Source of the DNA: Cryobacterium gelidum | Lineage (GTDB): Bacteria > Actinomycetota > Actinomycetes > Actinomycetales > Microbacteriaceae | DNA length: 64,000 nt | Direction: 5' to 3' | NCBI RefSeq assembly: GCF_004403985.1 | Contig: NZ_SOHL01000027.1 | Span: forward strand, 358,697-422,696 | In this document: in pieces, positions 28,437 through 37,301 of the stretch | How positions within the stretch are numbered: position 1 is the first letter of the stretch | Layout of the letters: the number at the start of each line of letters is the position of its first letter | Notes under the pieces: generated by a model | What the model saw: only the letters and a program-made list of their open reading frames with translations | What the model was told of the DNA's origin: nothing | The model's database searches: none | Position numbers and translations under genes: made by a program

Positions 28437-28985
28437 ATGAATACGATCACGAAGCATACGAACATTCGCAAGATCACCGCGCTGGGAATCACCGGCGCGG
28501 CAGCATCCGCTCTCATCATTGGAGGCTTTGTCGCCCCCGCCCAGGCGTTTGACGGCGACAGCACCAGCACCGACAGTTCGTCCGAGCAGAACCGCCTGGA
28601 CGTCATCGGCGACCTGTTCAATCTCTCCGGCAACGACTCGACCGGCAACGGCGTGCTCGGCAATGACACCTCCGTCGGCGGCGTCGGCAACGGCGGAATC
28701 CTCAACGGCGGCGTCGTCAATGATTCCCTTACCAGTGACATCGGTGATGTCGCGTCGGGCAACGAGGTCGGCAACGACGCATCCGTCGGCAGTGGCAACG
28801 ACGTTGTCGCACCGATCGAGGCACCCGTCACCGCCCCGGTTGACGCACCGGTCGACGCCCCGGTTGACGCCGGTAACGGCACGGATGTCGGCACCGATGT
28901 CGGCGGCGTCGACGTTGAAAACATCGACGGCTCGGTCGACTCGATCGTCAACGATGTTCTCGGCGACCTCGGCCTCGGACGCTAA
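28437..28985 (+). CDS. Secreted Gly/Asn/Asp-rich low-complexity protein
   Basis: A 182-residue exported protein. A basic N-terminus and hydrophobic core end in an Ala-x-Ala cleavage site (APAQAFDGD near residue 36). The mature part has no cysteine and is built of imperfect repeats: NGVLGND, GGVGNGGILNGGVVND, GNEVGNDASVGSGND, then APVDAPVDAPVDAG and TDVGTDVGGVDVENIDGSVDSIVNDVLGDLGLG. AGGAG lies 6 nt ahead of the ATG. A strong terminator follows. It probably coats or bridges the cell surface; I recognise no family. Confidence 0.7.
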   Translation: MNTITKHTNIRKITALGITGAAASALIIGGFVAPAQAFDGDSTSTDSSSEQNRLDVIGDLFNLSGNDSTGNGVLGNDTSVGGVGNGGILNGGVVNDSLTSDIGDVASGNEVGNDASVGSGNDVVAPIEAPVTAPVDAPVDAPVDAGNGTDVGTDVGGVDVENIDGSVDSIVNDVLGDLGLGR

Positions 28986-29004
28986 CGCGCCCGAATAGAA
29001 ATGC

Positions 29005-29036
29005 GGGCGTCTCCCACTCGGGGGGCGCCCTTTTCG
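29005..29036 (+). terminator. Rho-independent terminator after the secreted protein
   Basis: An 11-bp stem (two G-T pairs) with loop ACTC, formed by GGGCGTCTCCC and GGGGGGCGCCC, followed by TTTTCGTTT. It lies 20 bp past the stop and could also serve the convergent ankyrin gene. Confidence 0.8.
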
Positions 29037-29066
29037 TTTCTCGATCTTGTTTCAGTCGCGCGTGTT

Positions 29067-29480
29067 TCAGTCGCGCCGGTACGACTCGATGACCTCGCGC
29101 ATGCGCGGCAGGCCGAACTGGTCGGCGATGGCCACGCCCCTGTGCGTGCCGAGGTCAGGGTCGGCATCCGCTTCGAGGAGCAACCGCAGAATCGGCTCAT
29201 TGTCGCGAAAAACCGCGCACGAGATCGCGGTCTGGCCCATGGCATTGACAGCGGATGCGTCCGCCCCGCGCCGCAGCAACTCCGCGACGGTTCCGGGGTG
29301 CTGCTGGTACGCCGCCACAATCAGCAGCGTGTCTCCTCGCGGGTTGACCACGTTGAGGGGAACTCCAGCGTCGATCATCTCGCCCAGCGGAACGGTCAAG
29401 CCGTCGCGGGCGAGGCCGAAAACGCCCTCGATGACCTGTGGGCTGATAGCTCCGCCGGGTACTTGCGTGTTCTCGTTCAC
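29067..29480 (-). CDS. Ankyrin-repeat protein
   Basis: A 137-residue protein built of ankyrin repeats: LGEMIDAGVPLNVVNPRGDTLLIVAAYQQHPGTVAELLRRGADASAVNAMGQTAISCAVFRDNEPILRLLLEADADPDLGTHRGVAIADQFG. It is cytosolic, with no signal or membrane segment. Small bacterial ankyrin proteins bind partner proteins, for example catalases or toxins, but no partner is evident here. The start is a GTG with GGGAG upstream. It is convergent with the secreted-protein gene. Confidence 0.85.
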   Translation of the reverse strand: MNENTQVPGGAISPQVIEGVFGLARDGLTVPLGEMIDAGVPLNVVNPRGDTLLIVAAYQQHPGTVAELLRRGADASAVNAMGQTAISCAVFRDNEPILRLLLEADADPDLGTHRGVAIADQFGLPRMREVIESYRRD

Positions 29481-29611
29481 TGATACTCCCGCTCGACAGT
29501 CGAGTACCTAGCGTATCCGTCTCGGCCCGTCGTGCGAGGTGCATGTTACGGTTTGGGTTCCCGGCGCGGCTGGAACTGGCGGCGCGATCGGTGGGATGCC
29601 ACACTCAGAGC

Positions 29612-30226
29612 ATGAAATCTCAACGCGCGGTCATGGCCGCGCTGGTGACCTGCGCATTCTTCGCCCTGACCGCGTGCGCGGGTACGGCAGTACCGGGTGC
29701 CGGAGTGCCCGCAGCTCTTCCTGAGCCAGTGACGAACACCGACGAACTCGTCGGCCAGGGCACCGTCTTGCAGAAGGGCGAGGGCGAGCCGCAACTGTGC
29801 TTGGGCGCGATCATGGAGTCGTACCCTCCACAGTGCAACGGACCGGCGATTCGCGGCTGGGACTGGTCGCTGGCCAAGTACTCCGAAACTGCCTCGACGG
29901 TGACCTGGGGAACGTACGCGGTCTTTGGAACGTGGAACGGCACGGCCTTCACCCAGACGCAGCCTCCGATTCCGCTCTCTCTCTACTCACCGGTCGGTTC
30001 CCCCGACCCGCGGCAGGATGCGACGAACGCGGGCGCGAGCGATGACGCGACTCTGCAGCGCATCAGCGACGAACTAGCCGGTTCGCAAACACTCTCGTCT
30101 GTACCGATGAACGGCTACCTCTGGGTGTCCGTGCTCTACGACGACGGCACCATTCAGCACTATGTAGACGAGCGATACGGCCCCGACGTCGTTATCGTAC
30201 AGCCCGCCCTGTTGCCCGCGAGCTGA
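29612..30226 (+). CDS. Putative lipoprotein of unknown function
   Basis: A 204-residue exported protein: MKSQRAVMAALVTCAFFALTACAG has a short basic start, a hydrophobic core and the lipobox LTAC. The mature domain contains EPQLCLGAIMESYPPQCNGPAIRGWDW, VTWGTYAVFGTWNGTAFTQTQPPIPL and a C-terminal VSVLYDDGTIQHYVDERYG. The pair of cysteines around LCLGA..PPQCNGP is typical of actinobacterial surface lipoproteins of unknown role. It is convergent with the transglycosylase-like gene. Confidence 0.75.
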   Translation: MKSQRAVMAALVTCAFFALTACAGTAVPGAGVPAALPEPVTNTDELVGQGTVLQKGEGEPQLCLGAIMESYPPQCNGPAIRGWDWSLAKYSETASTVTWGTYAVFGTWNGTAFTQTQPPIPLSLYSPVGSPDPRQDATNAGASDDATLQRISDELAGSQTLSSVPMNGYLWVSVLYDDGTIQHYVDERYGPDVVIVQPALLPAS

Positions 30227-30369
30227 ACTCGTCGGCGCGGATCGCGTCCCCGAGGAGGCACCATCCGCCTGACCTTCGGGTCGAAAACAAGCCCTGGCTC
30301 CTGCCTGACCAGAACGTGACAGATCCGGAACCGCCTGGCCTGCTGGCTGCGACGTACCGCTACCGCGCG

Positions 30370-31458
30370 CTAGTACCAGCCCGACGCTTCCGACTTGTCC
30401 CAGGCAGCACAGGGTGTGCTGTACCGACTCGCGATGTAACCCAGGCCCCAGGTGATCTGGGTCGCGGGGCTGGTCTGCCAGTCGGCTCCGGCCGAGGCCA
30501 TCTTGTTGCCCGGCAGTGCCTGCGGGATGCCGGTGGCGCCGCTGGAGGAGTTGTAGGCGTTTACGTTCCAGCCTGATTCTTTGTCCCACAGGCTCACCAG
30601 GCAACCAAACTGATCGTCACCCCAGCCGTACTGGTTCGCCATGAGCTGACGGGCGATTTGCTGCGCCGCGTTGGGATCAGCTGGAGCGGACGGGCGAGCC
30701 GGTGCCGCCCGGACGGCAGCGGCAGGTGCGGGCTCAGCAGCAGCCTCAGCAGCCTTAGCGGCAGCAGCCTCAGCAGCAGCAGCAGCGGCCTCGGCAGCAG
30801 CAGCCTCAGCAGCAGCGGCCTCAGCGCCAGCCTGGGCGACCGCTGCCTGCTCGGCGGCAACGCGATCGACCTCGGTCGTGGAGGCCTGCACGTTGGCGGT
30901 TTCGGTTGTCGTTACGTCGACGAGTTCGAAAATGCGCTCCGGAGCAAGCAGGGTGACGTGGGAGAGCGCGGCAACGGACTCCGACAGGCCCGTGGCATCC
31001 GTTTTGCCCTGCGCTGCAACGATTACGACGCTGGCCCCAGATACGGCGATTTCAGAGGCCTGCTCGGCGCGCACTCGCAGGCGCTCCGCATTGAGTTCCA
31101 ACTGCTCGTCGTGTCCAGCGCCGCTGGAGGCAAGCGCTGTCATGACGGCTGTGCGCTTGTTTGCGTCTGCGACATTGGACTGCACCGCGAAGCCGGTGCC
31201 GACAACCGCGGCGGTGGCAATGATGGCGCCGGCTGCCAGGAAGCGACTCCGCTTCCGGCTCCGGCGACGACGCGTAGCTTGAAGGCGGCTGGCGTCAGTC
31301 TCAAGGGATGTGGTGGGCGTGGTTGAAGAAGAAATAGGCCTGACTTTCGGAAAGACGAATCGCTGGCTGTCGTGCGGGCGGTTCTGAATCGGCACTCCGC
31401 AGGCGGCGTCCGCGGGCGAAGGTTCCAGTATGCACGGCTTTCCTGAATACTTCCTCAC
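30370..31458 (-). CDS. Exported transglycosylase-like protein with Ala-rich spacer
   Basis: About 362 residues. The cytosolic N-terminus ends in a very basic patch (RRRRSRKRSR), then a membrane/signal segment FLAAGAIIATAAVVGTGFAV. A helical region is followed by a long (A/E)-rich spacer (AEAAAAEAAAAAAEAAAAKAAEAAAEP), and a C-terminal domain reads QFGCLVSLWDKESGWNVNAYNSSSGATGIPQALPGNKMA...ITWGLGYIASRY. That end is the lysozyme/SLT-like fold seen in actinobacterial wall hydrolases, with the Glu in DKESGW as catalytic acid. The first ~60 residues may not be translated, as an alternative GTG lies before PIQNRPHDSQRF. Confidence 0.78.
   Translation of the reverse strand: MRKYSGKPCILEPSPADAACGVPIQNRPHDSQRFVFPKVRPISSSTTPTTSLETDASRLQATRRRRSRKRSRFLAAGAIIATAAVVGTGFAVQSNVADANKRTAVMTALASSGAGHDEQLELNAERLRVRAEQASEIAVSGASVVIVAAQGKTDATGLSESVAALSHVTLLAPERIFELVDVTTTETANVQASTTEVDRVAAEQAAVAQAGAEAAAAEAAAAEAAAAAAEAAAAKAAEAAAEPAPAAAVRAAPARPSAPADPNAAQQIARQLMANQYGWGDDQFGCLVSLWDKESGWNVNAYNSSSGATGIPQALPGNKMASAGADWQTSPATQITWGLGYIASRYSTPCAAWDKSEASGWY
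30731..30831. repeat. Imperfect CAGCAGCCT-type repeat encoding the Ala/Glu spacer
   Basis: Repeated CAGCAGCCTCAGCAG-like units on the plus strand read as Ala-Glu-Ala-Ala on the coding strand. All visible length differences are multiples of three, so the spacer length can drift without frameshift. Confidence 0.7.
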
Positions 31459-31534
31459 TTTCGCCGGCCGGTCGCCGGCACAGCCGTCATCGTCCTGAGC
31501 TCCCGTATCGGCATCGAAGATATCCGTAACCCGG

Positions 31535-32173
31535 TCAGCTCAGTGCGCCGAAGGCGAGGAGGGCGACGACCTGGTCGTCGGTCGTCGGTGCGAAATCACG
31601 ATAGTACGCGCCAACCGCGGTGAACCACACCGGCACGAAAACGCAGATCACCTCGTCAGCTCCCAGCGCGAGCGACGTGATATCCGGCGCAACGGGCACA
31701 GCTATCACCACCCGGGTGGCTCCAAAGCGCCGGGCTACCTGGCAGGCCACGCGTGCCGTGGCACCCGTGGCGATGCCATCGTCCACGATGATCACTACGC
31801 GACCGGCCAGATCGACGCGCGCTCGACCACCGCGCAACAACGCGACGCGGGCGTCCAGCCGCACCCGCTCACGGTCCTCAACCACTTCACGCTGCCTCGC
31901 ACTCACGCCTAGCTGCGCTATCACATCGTCGTTGAGCACCCGCGCTCCCCCTTCCCCGATGGCGCCCATGGCCACCTCGGGTTCACTCGGCACCCCGAGT
32001 TTGCGCACCACGATCACGTCCAACGGGGCGCCCAGCGCCCGTGCCACCTCGAAAGCAACCGGGACTCCCCCGCGCGGCAGCCCCACGACGACGACGTCGC
32101 AACCACGCAGGGACTCCAGCCGGGCGGCCAGCTGCCGCCCGGCATCCTCCCGATCAGCGAAGACGATCGTCAC
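31535..32173 (-). CDS. Phosphoribosyltransferase family protein
   Basis: A 212-residue type I phosphoribosyltransferase-like protein. The PRPP-binding motif is VVIIVDDGIATGAT near residue 128, and the N-terminal part has VVGLPRGGVPVAFEVARALGAPLDVIVVRKLGVPSEPEVAMGAIGEGG, typical of the predicted PRTase group found singly in actinobacteria. The base specificity is unknown. The GTG at 32173 has GGAGAG 4 nt upstream, while the frame runs ~70 codons further. It is divergent from the alpha/beta hydrolase gene. Confidence 0.83.
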   Translation of the reverse strand: MTIVFADREDAGRQLAARLESLRGCDVVVVGLPRGGVPVAFEVARALGAPLDVIVVRKLGVPSEPEVAMGAIGEGGARVLNDDVIAQLGVSARQREVVEDRERVRLDARVALLRGGRARVDLAGRVVIIVDDGIATGATARVACQVARRFGATRVVIAVPVAPDITSLALGADEVICVFVPVWFTAVGAYYRDFAPTTDDQVVALLAFGALS

Positions 32174-32318
32174 GACGCTCTCCACTCCACGCGTAGCCGC
32201 CACGACGGCCGGTCGTAGCGTGCCGGTGTTCGCTCCAGAATAGTCCGAGCGGCCCCGCCCCGGTAGGGGTGGCAAGCGAGGTGGACCTGCGCCGCGGCAT
32301 CCGTGGTGAAATAGGGGA

Positions 32319-33095
32319 ATGTTGCACCGAATTACCCCCGAGCACCGTTTTGTTCCGTCCCTCGACGGCGTGCAATTGGCCACCTACGAGCTCGGCGACC
32401 CCGAGCATCCGACCGTGTTCGTGGTGCACGGCTTCGCCTCGAGTGCAATCGCCAATTGGCACGCTACCGGATGGACCCGCGACCTGACCCGGGCCGGCTT
32501 TCACGTGATCGGCATCGATCAGCGTGGTCACGGTGCGAGTGACAAGCCCGACTCGGCCGACGCGTACACGATGGAATTGCTCGTCGCCGACGTCGAGGCG
32601 GTTCTCGACGCCTACCTCCTGACCGAGGTGCGTTACGTCGGCTACTCGCTCGGCGCCCGAGTGGGATGGCAGGCTGCCCGAGAGCTCGGCGTTCGCATCA
32701 CGCAGGCGGTGCTCGGCGGCATCCCCGATGGTGATCCGCTGAAGCGTTTTCAGATAGCGGATGCCCGCGCCCACCTCGAAAGCGGCCGCGAGATCACCGA
32801 TCACCTCACCGGCGTGTACCTCGAGATGGCGAAGGCGCTGCCGGGCAACGACCTCGCGGCACTCGTCGCCCTGGTCGAAGGCCTGCGCGATGGCCCGCAG
32901 CCCGGCGCCGCGAATGCGCCCACGCAGCCGGTGCTCTTCGCGACCGGCAGCGAGGACACCATTCTCGACGCCTCCCGGGCACTGGCCAAAGCCACACCGC
33001 ACGGCAGTTTCTTCGAGATTCCCGGCCGCAATCACTTCAACGCGCCCACGTCACGCCCGTTCCGGGAGGCAGCGATCGCGTTTCTGAAGGCGTAG
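32319..33095 (+). CDS. Alpha/beta hydrolase
   Basis: A 258-residue serine hydrolase. The oxyanion segment is VVHGFASS, GIDQRGHGASDKPDSADAY follows the first strands, the nucleophile is in GYSLGAR near residue 110, the acid in ATGSEDTI, and the histidine in PGRNHFNAPTS. This order resembles esterases, lactonases or C-C hydrolases; the substrate is not evident. A canonical ATG start is used. It precedes a small fragment and a frameshifted SDR on the opposite strand. Confidence 0.85.
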   Translation: MLHRITPEHRFVPSLDGVQLATYELGDPEHPTVFVVHGFASSAIANWHATGWTRDLTRAGFHVIGIDQRGHGASDKPDSADAYTMELLVADVEAVLDAYLLTEVRYVGYSLGARVGWQAARELGVRITQAVLGGIPDGDPLKRFQIADARAHLESGREITDHLTGVYLEMAKALPGNDLAALVALVEGLRDGPQPGAANAPTQPVLFATGSEDTILDASRALAKATPHGSFFEIPGRNHFNAPTSRPFREAAIAFLKA

Positions 33096-33106
33096 AAGAC
33101 CGAGGA

Positions 33107-33250
33107 TCAGCCGAGCGAACCGGTTCCGGTGTCGTCGACGCGCCATCCGAGGTTATGCGCGATCTCCCCGATGACTTTGTTCGGGTTGGCGACGTGTCCG
33201 TGAAAGATGCCGCCGAAGGCGCCGTCCTGGGCGGGTTCGCGCACGATCAT
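33107..33250 (-). pseudogene. Short coding fragment, 47 codons, unknown origin
   Basis: A frame reading [20 protein letters not shown] then [21 protein letters not shown] shows protein-like composition with balanced aromatic and charged residues. It has no clear ribosome binding site and is too short for a domain. It may be the end of a lost gene. I do not recognise the family. Confidence 0.3.
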
Positions 33251-33354
33251 GGCAGGGCAGACTCATCGCGGCACGCGCTTGAGCGGCTGACACCGGTGTG
33301 AACCCGGGCCAACGTCTCAAACACGTGCCGCCCAATTTGTCGAGTGGAAAGCGC

Positions 33355-34019
33355 TTAGTCGGCGCTGATCTGGTGGCGGAACCGGTCGCGCATGGCGTGG
33401 AAGTCCCAGAGGTGCTCGGCCAGCTTCGACGGATCCTTCTCGGGGTGGCCGGCAATGATGCCACCGCCGATGATGAGCTGGGACACCTGGATGCCTTCTT
33501 TGCCGAGAACCTCGTTGAGCAACTGCGCGTAAGCAGCCTGTCCGGCGAAGGCAATCGACGTCCCCGTCAGGTGGCTCGCCGGAGTCACGGCCGTCCCGCC
33601 GTTGACGAACAGGATGGTGCCTCGGTTCTTGCCCAGAAAACGCATGCCGGGAATAACCTGGTGCACCGCAGCGACGGGGCCGTAGACCGAGAATTCAATC
33701 GGCCCGACAAGATCAGCCGGCGTTGTTTCCAGCACCGGACGCATGAAGTCCTTCTGCGGCAGGGGGCTGTACTGCAAGACCTCGATCGGGCCGAGAGTTT
33801 CAGCGACCTGCTCCAGCACCCGGGTAATCGCTGCCGTATCCCGCACGTCGGCGACAAAACCCTTCGCCGAGATTCCCTCTGTGCCCAGTTCTTCGGCGAC
33901 AGCATCTACTCGCGCCTGGTTTCGCGCAATTAGCGCAACGGTGAACCCTTCTGCTCCAAAGCGACGCGCTACTGCTGCCCGAGTCCTGCTCCTGCACCGA
34001 TAATCGCGATAGTAGTCAC
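33355..34019 (-). pseudogene. SDR family oxidoreductase with a one-base frameshift
   Basis: An SDR of about 221 codons. From the GTG at 34019 one frame gives VTTIAIIGAGAGLG, the NAD(P)-binding glycine motif; the rest (AAVARRFGAEGFTVALIARNQARVD...ADVRDTAAI...VNGGTAVTPASHLTGTSIAFAGQAAYAQ) is in the frame one base off. The shift lies at the GGG run 33978-33980: one additional G would restore GAGAGLGAAVARRFG. The downstream part lacks a normal Y-x-x-x-K pair and has a short C-terminus, as in atypical SDRs. It is either a recent pseudogene or a homopolymer sequencing error. Confidence 0.75.
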
Positions 34020-34120
34020 ACGGGCTGCAAGACCCAGCGACGGCAATATATTCCAGACCGGTGCGGCGTTGGGGGCGCCCGCTCCCGGTCACTCTTCACC
34101 GACTGGCCGCCGCGACGGCG

Positions 34121-34159
34121 CGCCTCGACTGTGCGCCTGGACTGTGCGCCTCGACTGCG
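34121..34159. repeat. Three 13-bp tandem repeats in the leader of the DEAD-box gene
   Basis: CGCCTCGACTGTG is repeated three times with one or two changes per copy. The unit is not a multiple of three and lies in the ~210-bp non-coding stretch between the SDR start and the helicase start, so it is more likely a leader or operator element than coding sequence. Confidence 0.75.
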
Positions 34160-34231
34160 CCCAGCGACAAGAAGGTAATGTGCCCACGAGCCTTTACGCC
34201 GAGGACGAACTCTTCGACTACCGTTGGTAGC

Positions 34232-36106
34232 ATGACCGCACCAGACACCGCAGCGCAGAACGAGGCAGAAACTGCCACTGCATCCAAGACATTTGCCGAT
34301 CTCGGGCTCAATGACGCCATGCTCAAGGCGCTCAAAGCCGTTGGCTACGAAACCCCCTCGGCCATCCAGGCCGCCACAATCCCCCCGCTCTTGGAGGGTC
34401 GCGACGTTGTCGGGCTCGCCCAGACCGGTACCGGTAAGACGGCTGCGTTCGCGCTGCCTATTCTGAACCGACTCGACCTCTCGCAGAAGAACCCGCAAGC
34501 CCTCGTGCTCGCGCCCACGCGCGAGCTCGCGCTGCAGGTGTGTGAGGCCTTCGAGAAGTACGGCGCCCACATTCGCGGCGTGCACGTGCTGCCCGTCTAC
34601 GGCGGACAGGGTTACGGCGTCCAGCTGTCGGCCTTGCGTCGCGGAGTGCACATCGTCGTCGGTACTCCCGGCCGCATCATGGATCACCTCGAAAAGGGCA
34701 CCCTCGACCTCTCGGAGCTCAAGTACCTGGTGCTCGACGAGGCCGACGAGATGCTCAAGATGGGGTTCGCGGAAGACGTCGAAACGATTCTCGCCGACAC
34801 CCCCGACGACAAGCAGGTAGCCCTGTTCTCGGCCACGATGCCCGCGCAGATTCGCCGCATCTCCCAGAAATATCTGCACGATCCCGCCGAGATCACCGTC
34901 AAGACCAAGACCACCACCTCGTCGAACACCACCCAGCGCTACCTGATGGTGTCGTACCCGCAGAAGCTCGATGCGCTCACCCGCATTCTCGAAGTGGAAA
35001 ACTTCGAGGGCATGATCATCTTCGCCCGCACGAAGAACGAGACCGAGCTGCTCGCCGAAAAGCTTCGCGCCCGCGGCTACTCCGCCATGGCGATCAACGG
35101 CGACGTGCAGCAGGTGCAGCGCGAGCGCACGGTCAACCAGCTCAAGAGCGGCAAGCTCGACATTTTGGTGGCAACGGATGTCGCCGCTCGCGGCCTCGAC
35201 GTGGAGCGCATCAGCCACGTGGTCAACTACGACATTCCGATTGACACCGAATCCTACGTGCACCGAATCGGCCGTACCGGCCGCGCCGGCCGCAGTGGCG
35301 CAGCCATCAGCTTCGTCACGCCGCGCGAACGGCGCCTGCTCAGCGCAATCGAAAAAGCCACCCGTCAGCCGCTGACGCAGATGCAGCTGCCGAGCGTAGA
35401 AGACGTCAATGTCACGCGCCTGAATCGCTTCGACGATGCGATCACCGCAGCACTCGACGAGACCGATCGCATCAGCAAGTTCCGCGACATCATCGCGCAC
35501 TACGTGTCCCACCACGACGTGCCGGAGGTTGACGTGGCCGCGGCCCTCGCCGTGGTGTCGCAGGGCGAGACTCCCTTGCTGCTCTCGGCCGAGGATGTTC
35601 GGGCGCAGCAGCGCGTCGAACGCGACGAGCGGGTCGAGCGCTCGGAACAACGCGGCGACCGTCCGGAACGTGGTGGCCGCTCAGACCGCCCGGACCGCTC
35701 AGACCGATTTGGCCGCGACGACCGCAGCAGCCGCGACGATCGCGGCAGCTACGGCGCCCGCGATGACCGGCCGGTGCGCAGCGAACGCCCGGTGCGTTCC
35801 AGCGGCAAGCCAATGGCGCAGTACCGCATCGAGGTCGGCAAGCGCCACAAGGTAGAGCCACGTCAGATTGTCGGCGCCCTGGCAAACGAAGGCGGCCTGA
35901 GCCGTGACGACTTCGGGCACATCAAGATTCTGCCGGAATTCTCGCTGGTCGAGCTGCCCGCTGATCTGTCGAGCGACGTGTTCTCCAAGCTGGAGAACAC
36001 CCGCATCAGCGGCAAACTGATCGAGCTGCGTGCTGACAAGGGCGGAGCGTCGCGCTCGGCCGAGCAGGGCGATCGCCCGCCGCGGGCTCCGCGCCGCGAG
36101 TACTAG
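34232..36106 (+). CDS. DEAD-box ATP-dependent RNA helicase (DeaD/CsdA-like)
   Basis: A 624-residue RNA helicase. The Q motif region (FADLGLNDAMLKALKAVGYETPSAIQ), Walker A AQTGTGKTAAF, PTRELALQV, the DEAD box as VLDEADEM, SATMP, and the HRIGRTGRAGRSG motif are all present. A C-terminal DbpA-type RNA-binding domain (YRIEVGKRHKVEPRQIVGALANEGGL...LPEFSLVELP) follows an Arg/Asp/Ser-rich linker of RSDRPDRSDR type. This is the cold-shock and ribosome-assembly helicase pattern. The ~210-bp leader upstream has 13-bp repeats and could carry post-transcriptional control. A very strong hairpin ends the transcript. Confidence 0.93.
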   Translation: MTAPDTAAQNEAETATASKTFADLGLNDAMLKALKAVGYETPSAIQAATIPPLLEGRDVVGLAQTGTGKTAAFALPILNRLDLSQKNPQALVLAPTRELALQVCEAFEKYGAHIRGVHVLPVYGGQGYGVQLSALRRGVHIVVGTPGRIMDHLEKGTLDLSELKYLVLDEADEMLKMGFAEDVETILADTPDDKQVALFSATMPAQIRRISQKYLHDPAEITVKTKTTTSSNTTQRYLMVSYPQKLDALTRILEVENFEGMIIFARTKNETELLAEKLRARGYSAMAINGDVQQVQRERTVNQLKSGKLDILVATDVAARGLDVERISHVVNYDIPIDTESYVHRIGRTGRAGRSGAAISFVTPRERRLLSAIEKATRQPLTQMQLPSVEDVNVTRLNRFDDAITAALDETDRISKFRDIIAHYVSHHDVPEVDVAAALAVVSQGETPLLLSAEDVRAQQRVERDERVERSEQRGDRPERGGRSDRPDRSDRFGRDDRSSRDDRGSYGARDDRPVRSERPVRSSGKPMAQYRIEVGKRHKVEPRQIVGALANEGGLSRDDFGHIKILPEFSLVELPADLSSDVFSKLENTRISGKLIELRADKGGASRSAEQGDRPPRAPRREY

Positions 36107-36120
36107 GGCCTAAGCCATAC

Positions 36121-36160
36121 CAGAGAGCACCCTCGTCGTTCACGACGAGGGTGCTCTCTG
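36121..36160. terminator. Near-perfect 18-19-bp hairpin between convergent genes
   Basis: CAGAGAGCACCCTCGTCGT pairs with its exact complement across a minimal TTCA turn. It sits 15 bp past the helicase stop and ~20 bp past the stop of the convergent quinone-reductase gene, so it can end both transcripts. There is no long U tract. Confidence 0.75.
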
Positions 36161-36180
36161 CATTCAAGCCAGCATGGCGG

Positions 36181-37212
36181 TCAGCCCGCCGACACGTCGA
36201 TGAGAACCTTACCGGTGACGCCGCTTTCGACGAGGGCGTGCGCACCCGCTGTGTGCGCCAGGTCAAAGCGATGCAGCGGCAGCCCGGCATCCGCTCCGAT
36301 AGCCAGCGCGCCATCGACCAGTGCTTCATTGATGCCGGCGGCAGCTTGTAGCACGACCTCGGCGCCGACCGTGTAGAGCAGCACGAACTGATAGCGCACG
36401 TTCAGGCTGAAGTGCTTGCGCACGTCGAGGGTCATCTCGTCGCCGCCATTATTGGCGTAGACCGCGATCGATCCGCGGTTGCGAATAACGGCGAGGTCGA
36501 GGGTGGAGTTCTGGGCTGGGGCGACCTCGACGATGAGATCCACGCCGTCTGGCGCAATTCGTCGAATCTCATCAGCGACATCGGAGTCGGTATAGATGAG
36601 CACGTGGTGTGCGCCGGCGGCCGTCGCCAGCGCTCCTTTCTCCGGCCCACTCACGGTCGTTATCACGGTAGCGCCCGCCCAGCCGGCGAGCTGTATGGCT
36701 GCGTGACCGACAGCACCGGCACCGCCAGCCACGAGCACGATCTTGCCGTCAAGCGCCCCCGGATGCAGCCGCCGCGGCCCGTCTTCGGCCACCGTCAGCG
36801 CCCGGTAGGCGGTGATCGCCGGCACGCCGAGGCTGGCTCCCTGATCGAAACTGGCCGGCGTGGGCAGAAGAAAAACGTGGTCTGCCGGGAGCACCGCGTA
36901 CTCTTGGGCGGTGCCGCCCTGCGCTCGCTGGTACGCGGCGAGGGCGAGCCAGACTCGGTCACCGACGGCCACATTCGAAACTCCGCTGCCGACGGCATCG
37001 ACGACCCCGGCGCCATCCTGGTTCGGTACGACGTCGGCGAACGCGAGCGGCTCCCCCGGTGCCGAGCCACGGCGCGATTTCCAATCGGTCGGGTTCACCC
37101 CACTCACCACGATCCGCACGCGCACCTCGCCAGCCCCGGGATCGCTCACCGGCCGATCGACAAGTTGAAGTACAGACGGGTCACCGGTCTCGCGATACAC
37201 AATGGTCTTCAT
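36181..37212 (-). CDS. NADPH:quinone reductase-like medium-chain dehydrogenase
   Basis: A 343-residue zinc-free MDR protein of the quinone oxidoreductase type. MKTIVYRETGDPSVLQLVDRP, VSGVNPTDWKSRRG, VPNQDGAGVVDAVGSGV and the NADPH-binding VAGGAGAVGHAAIQLAGWAGATVITTV are all in the expected order, and the structural zinc cysteines are absent. It would reduce quinones or enals with NADPH. It is the last of three minus-strand genes after the DUF1992 gene. Confidence 0.87.
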   Translation of the reverse strand: MKTIVYRETGDPSVLQLVDRPVSDPGAGEVRVRIVVSGVNPTDWKSRRGSAPGEPLAFADVVPNQDGAGVVDAVGSGVSNVAVGDRVWLALAAYQRAQGGTAQEYAVLPADHVFLLPTPASFDQGASLGVPAITAYRALTVAEDGPRRLHPGALDGKIVLVAGGAGAVGHAAIQLAGWAGATVITTVSGPEKGALATAAGAHHVLIYTDSDVADEIRRIAPDGVDLIVEVAPAQNSTLDLAVIRNRGSIAVYANNGGDEMTLDVRKHFSLNVRYQFVLLYTVGAEVVLQAAAGINEALVDGALAIGADAGLPLHRFDLAHTAGAHALVESGVTGKVLIDVSAG

Positions 37213-37301
37213 ATGAGGCCCAACACCACAGGCGCGGGAATGTTTCCATTCCCCGGGACACGGTTATTCCGTCGTGATTTCACGGCCGGCGCGAAGGTGG
37301 T

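Noticed and set aside
36121..36160. Mobile-element inverted repeat
   Set aside because: The hairpin sits between two convergent stops with no transposase or target duplication; a two-way terminator explains it better.
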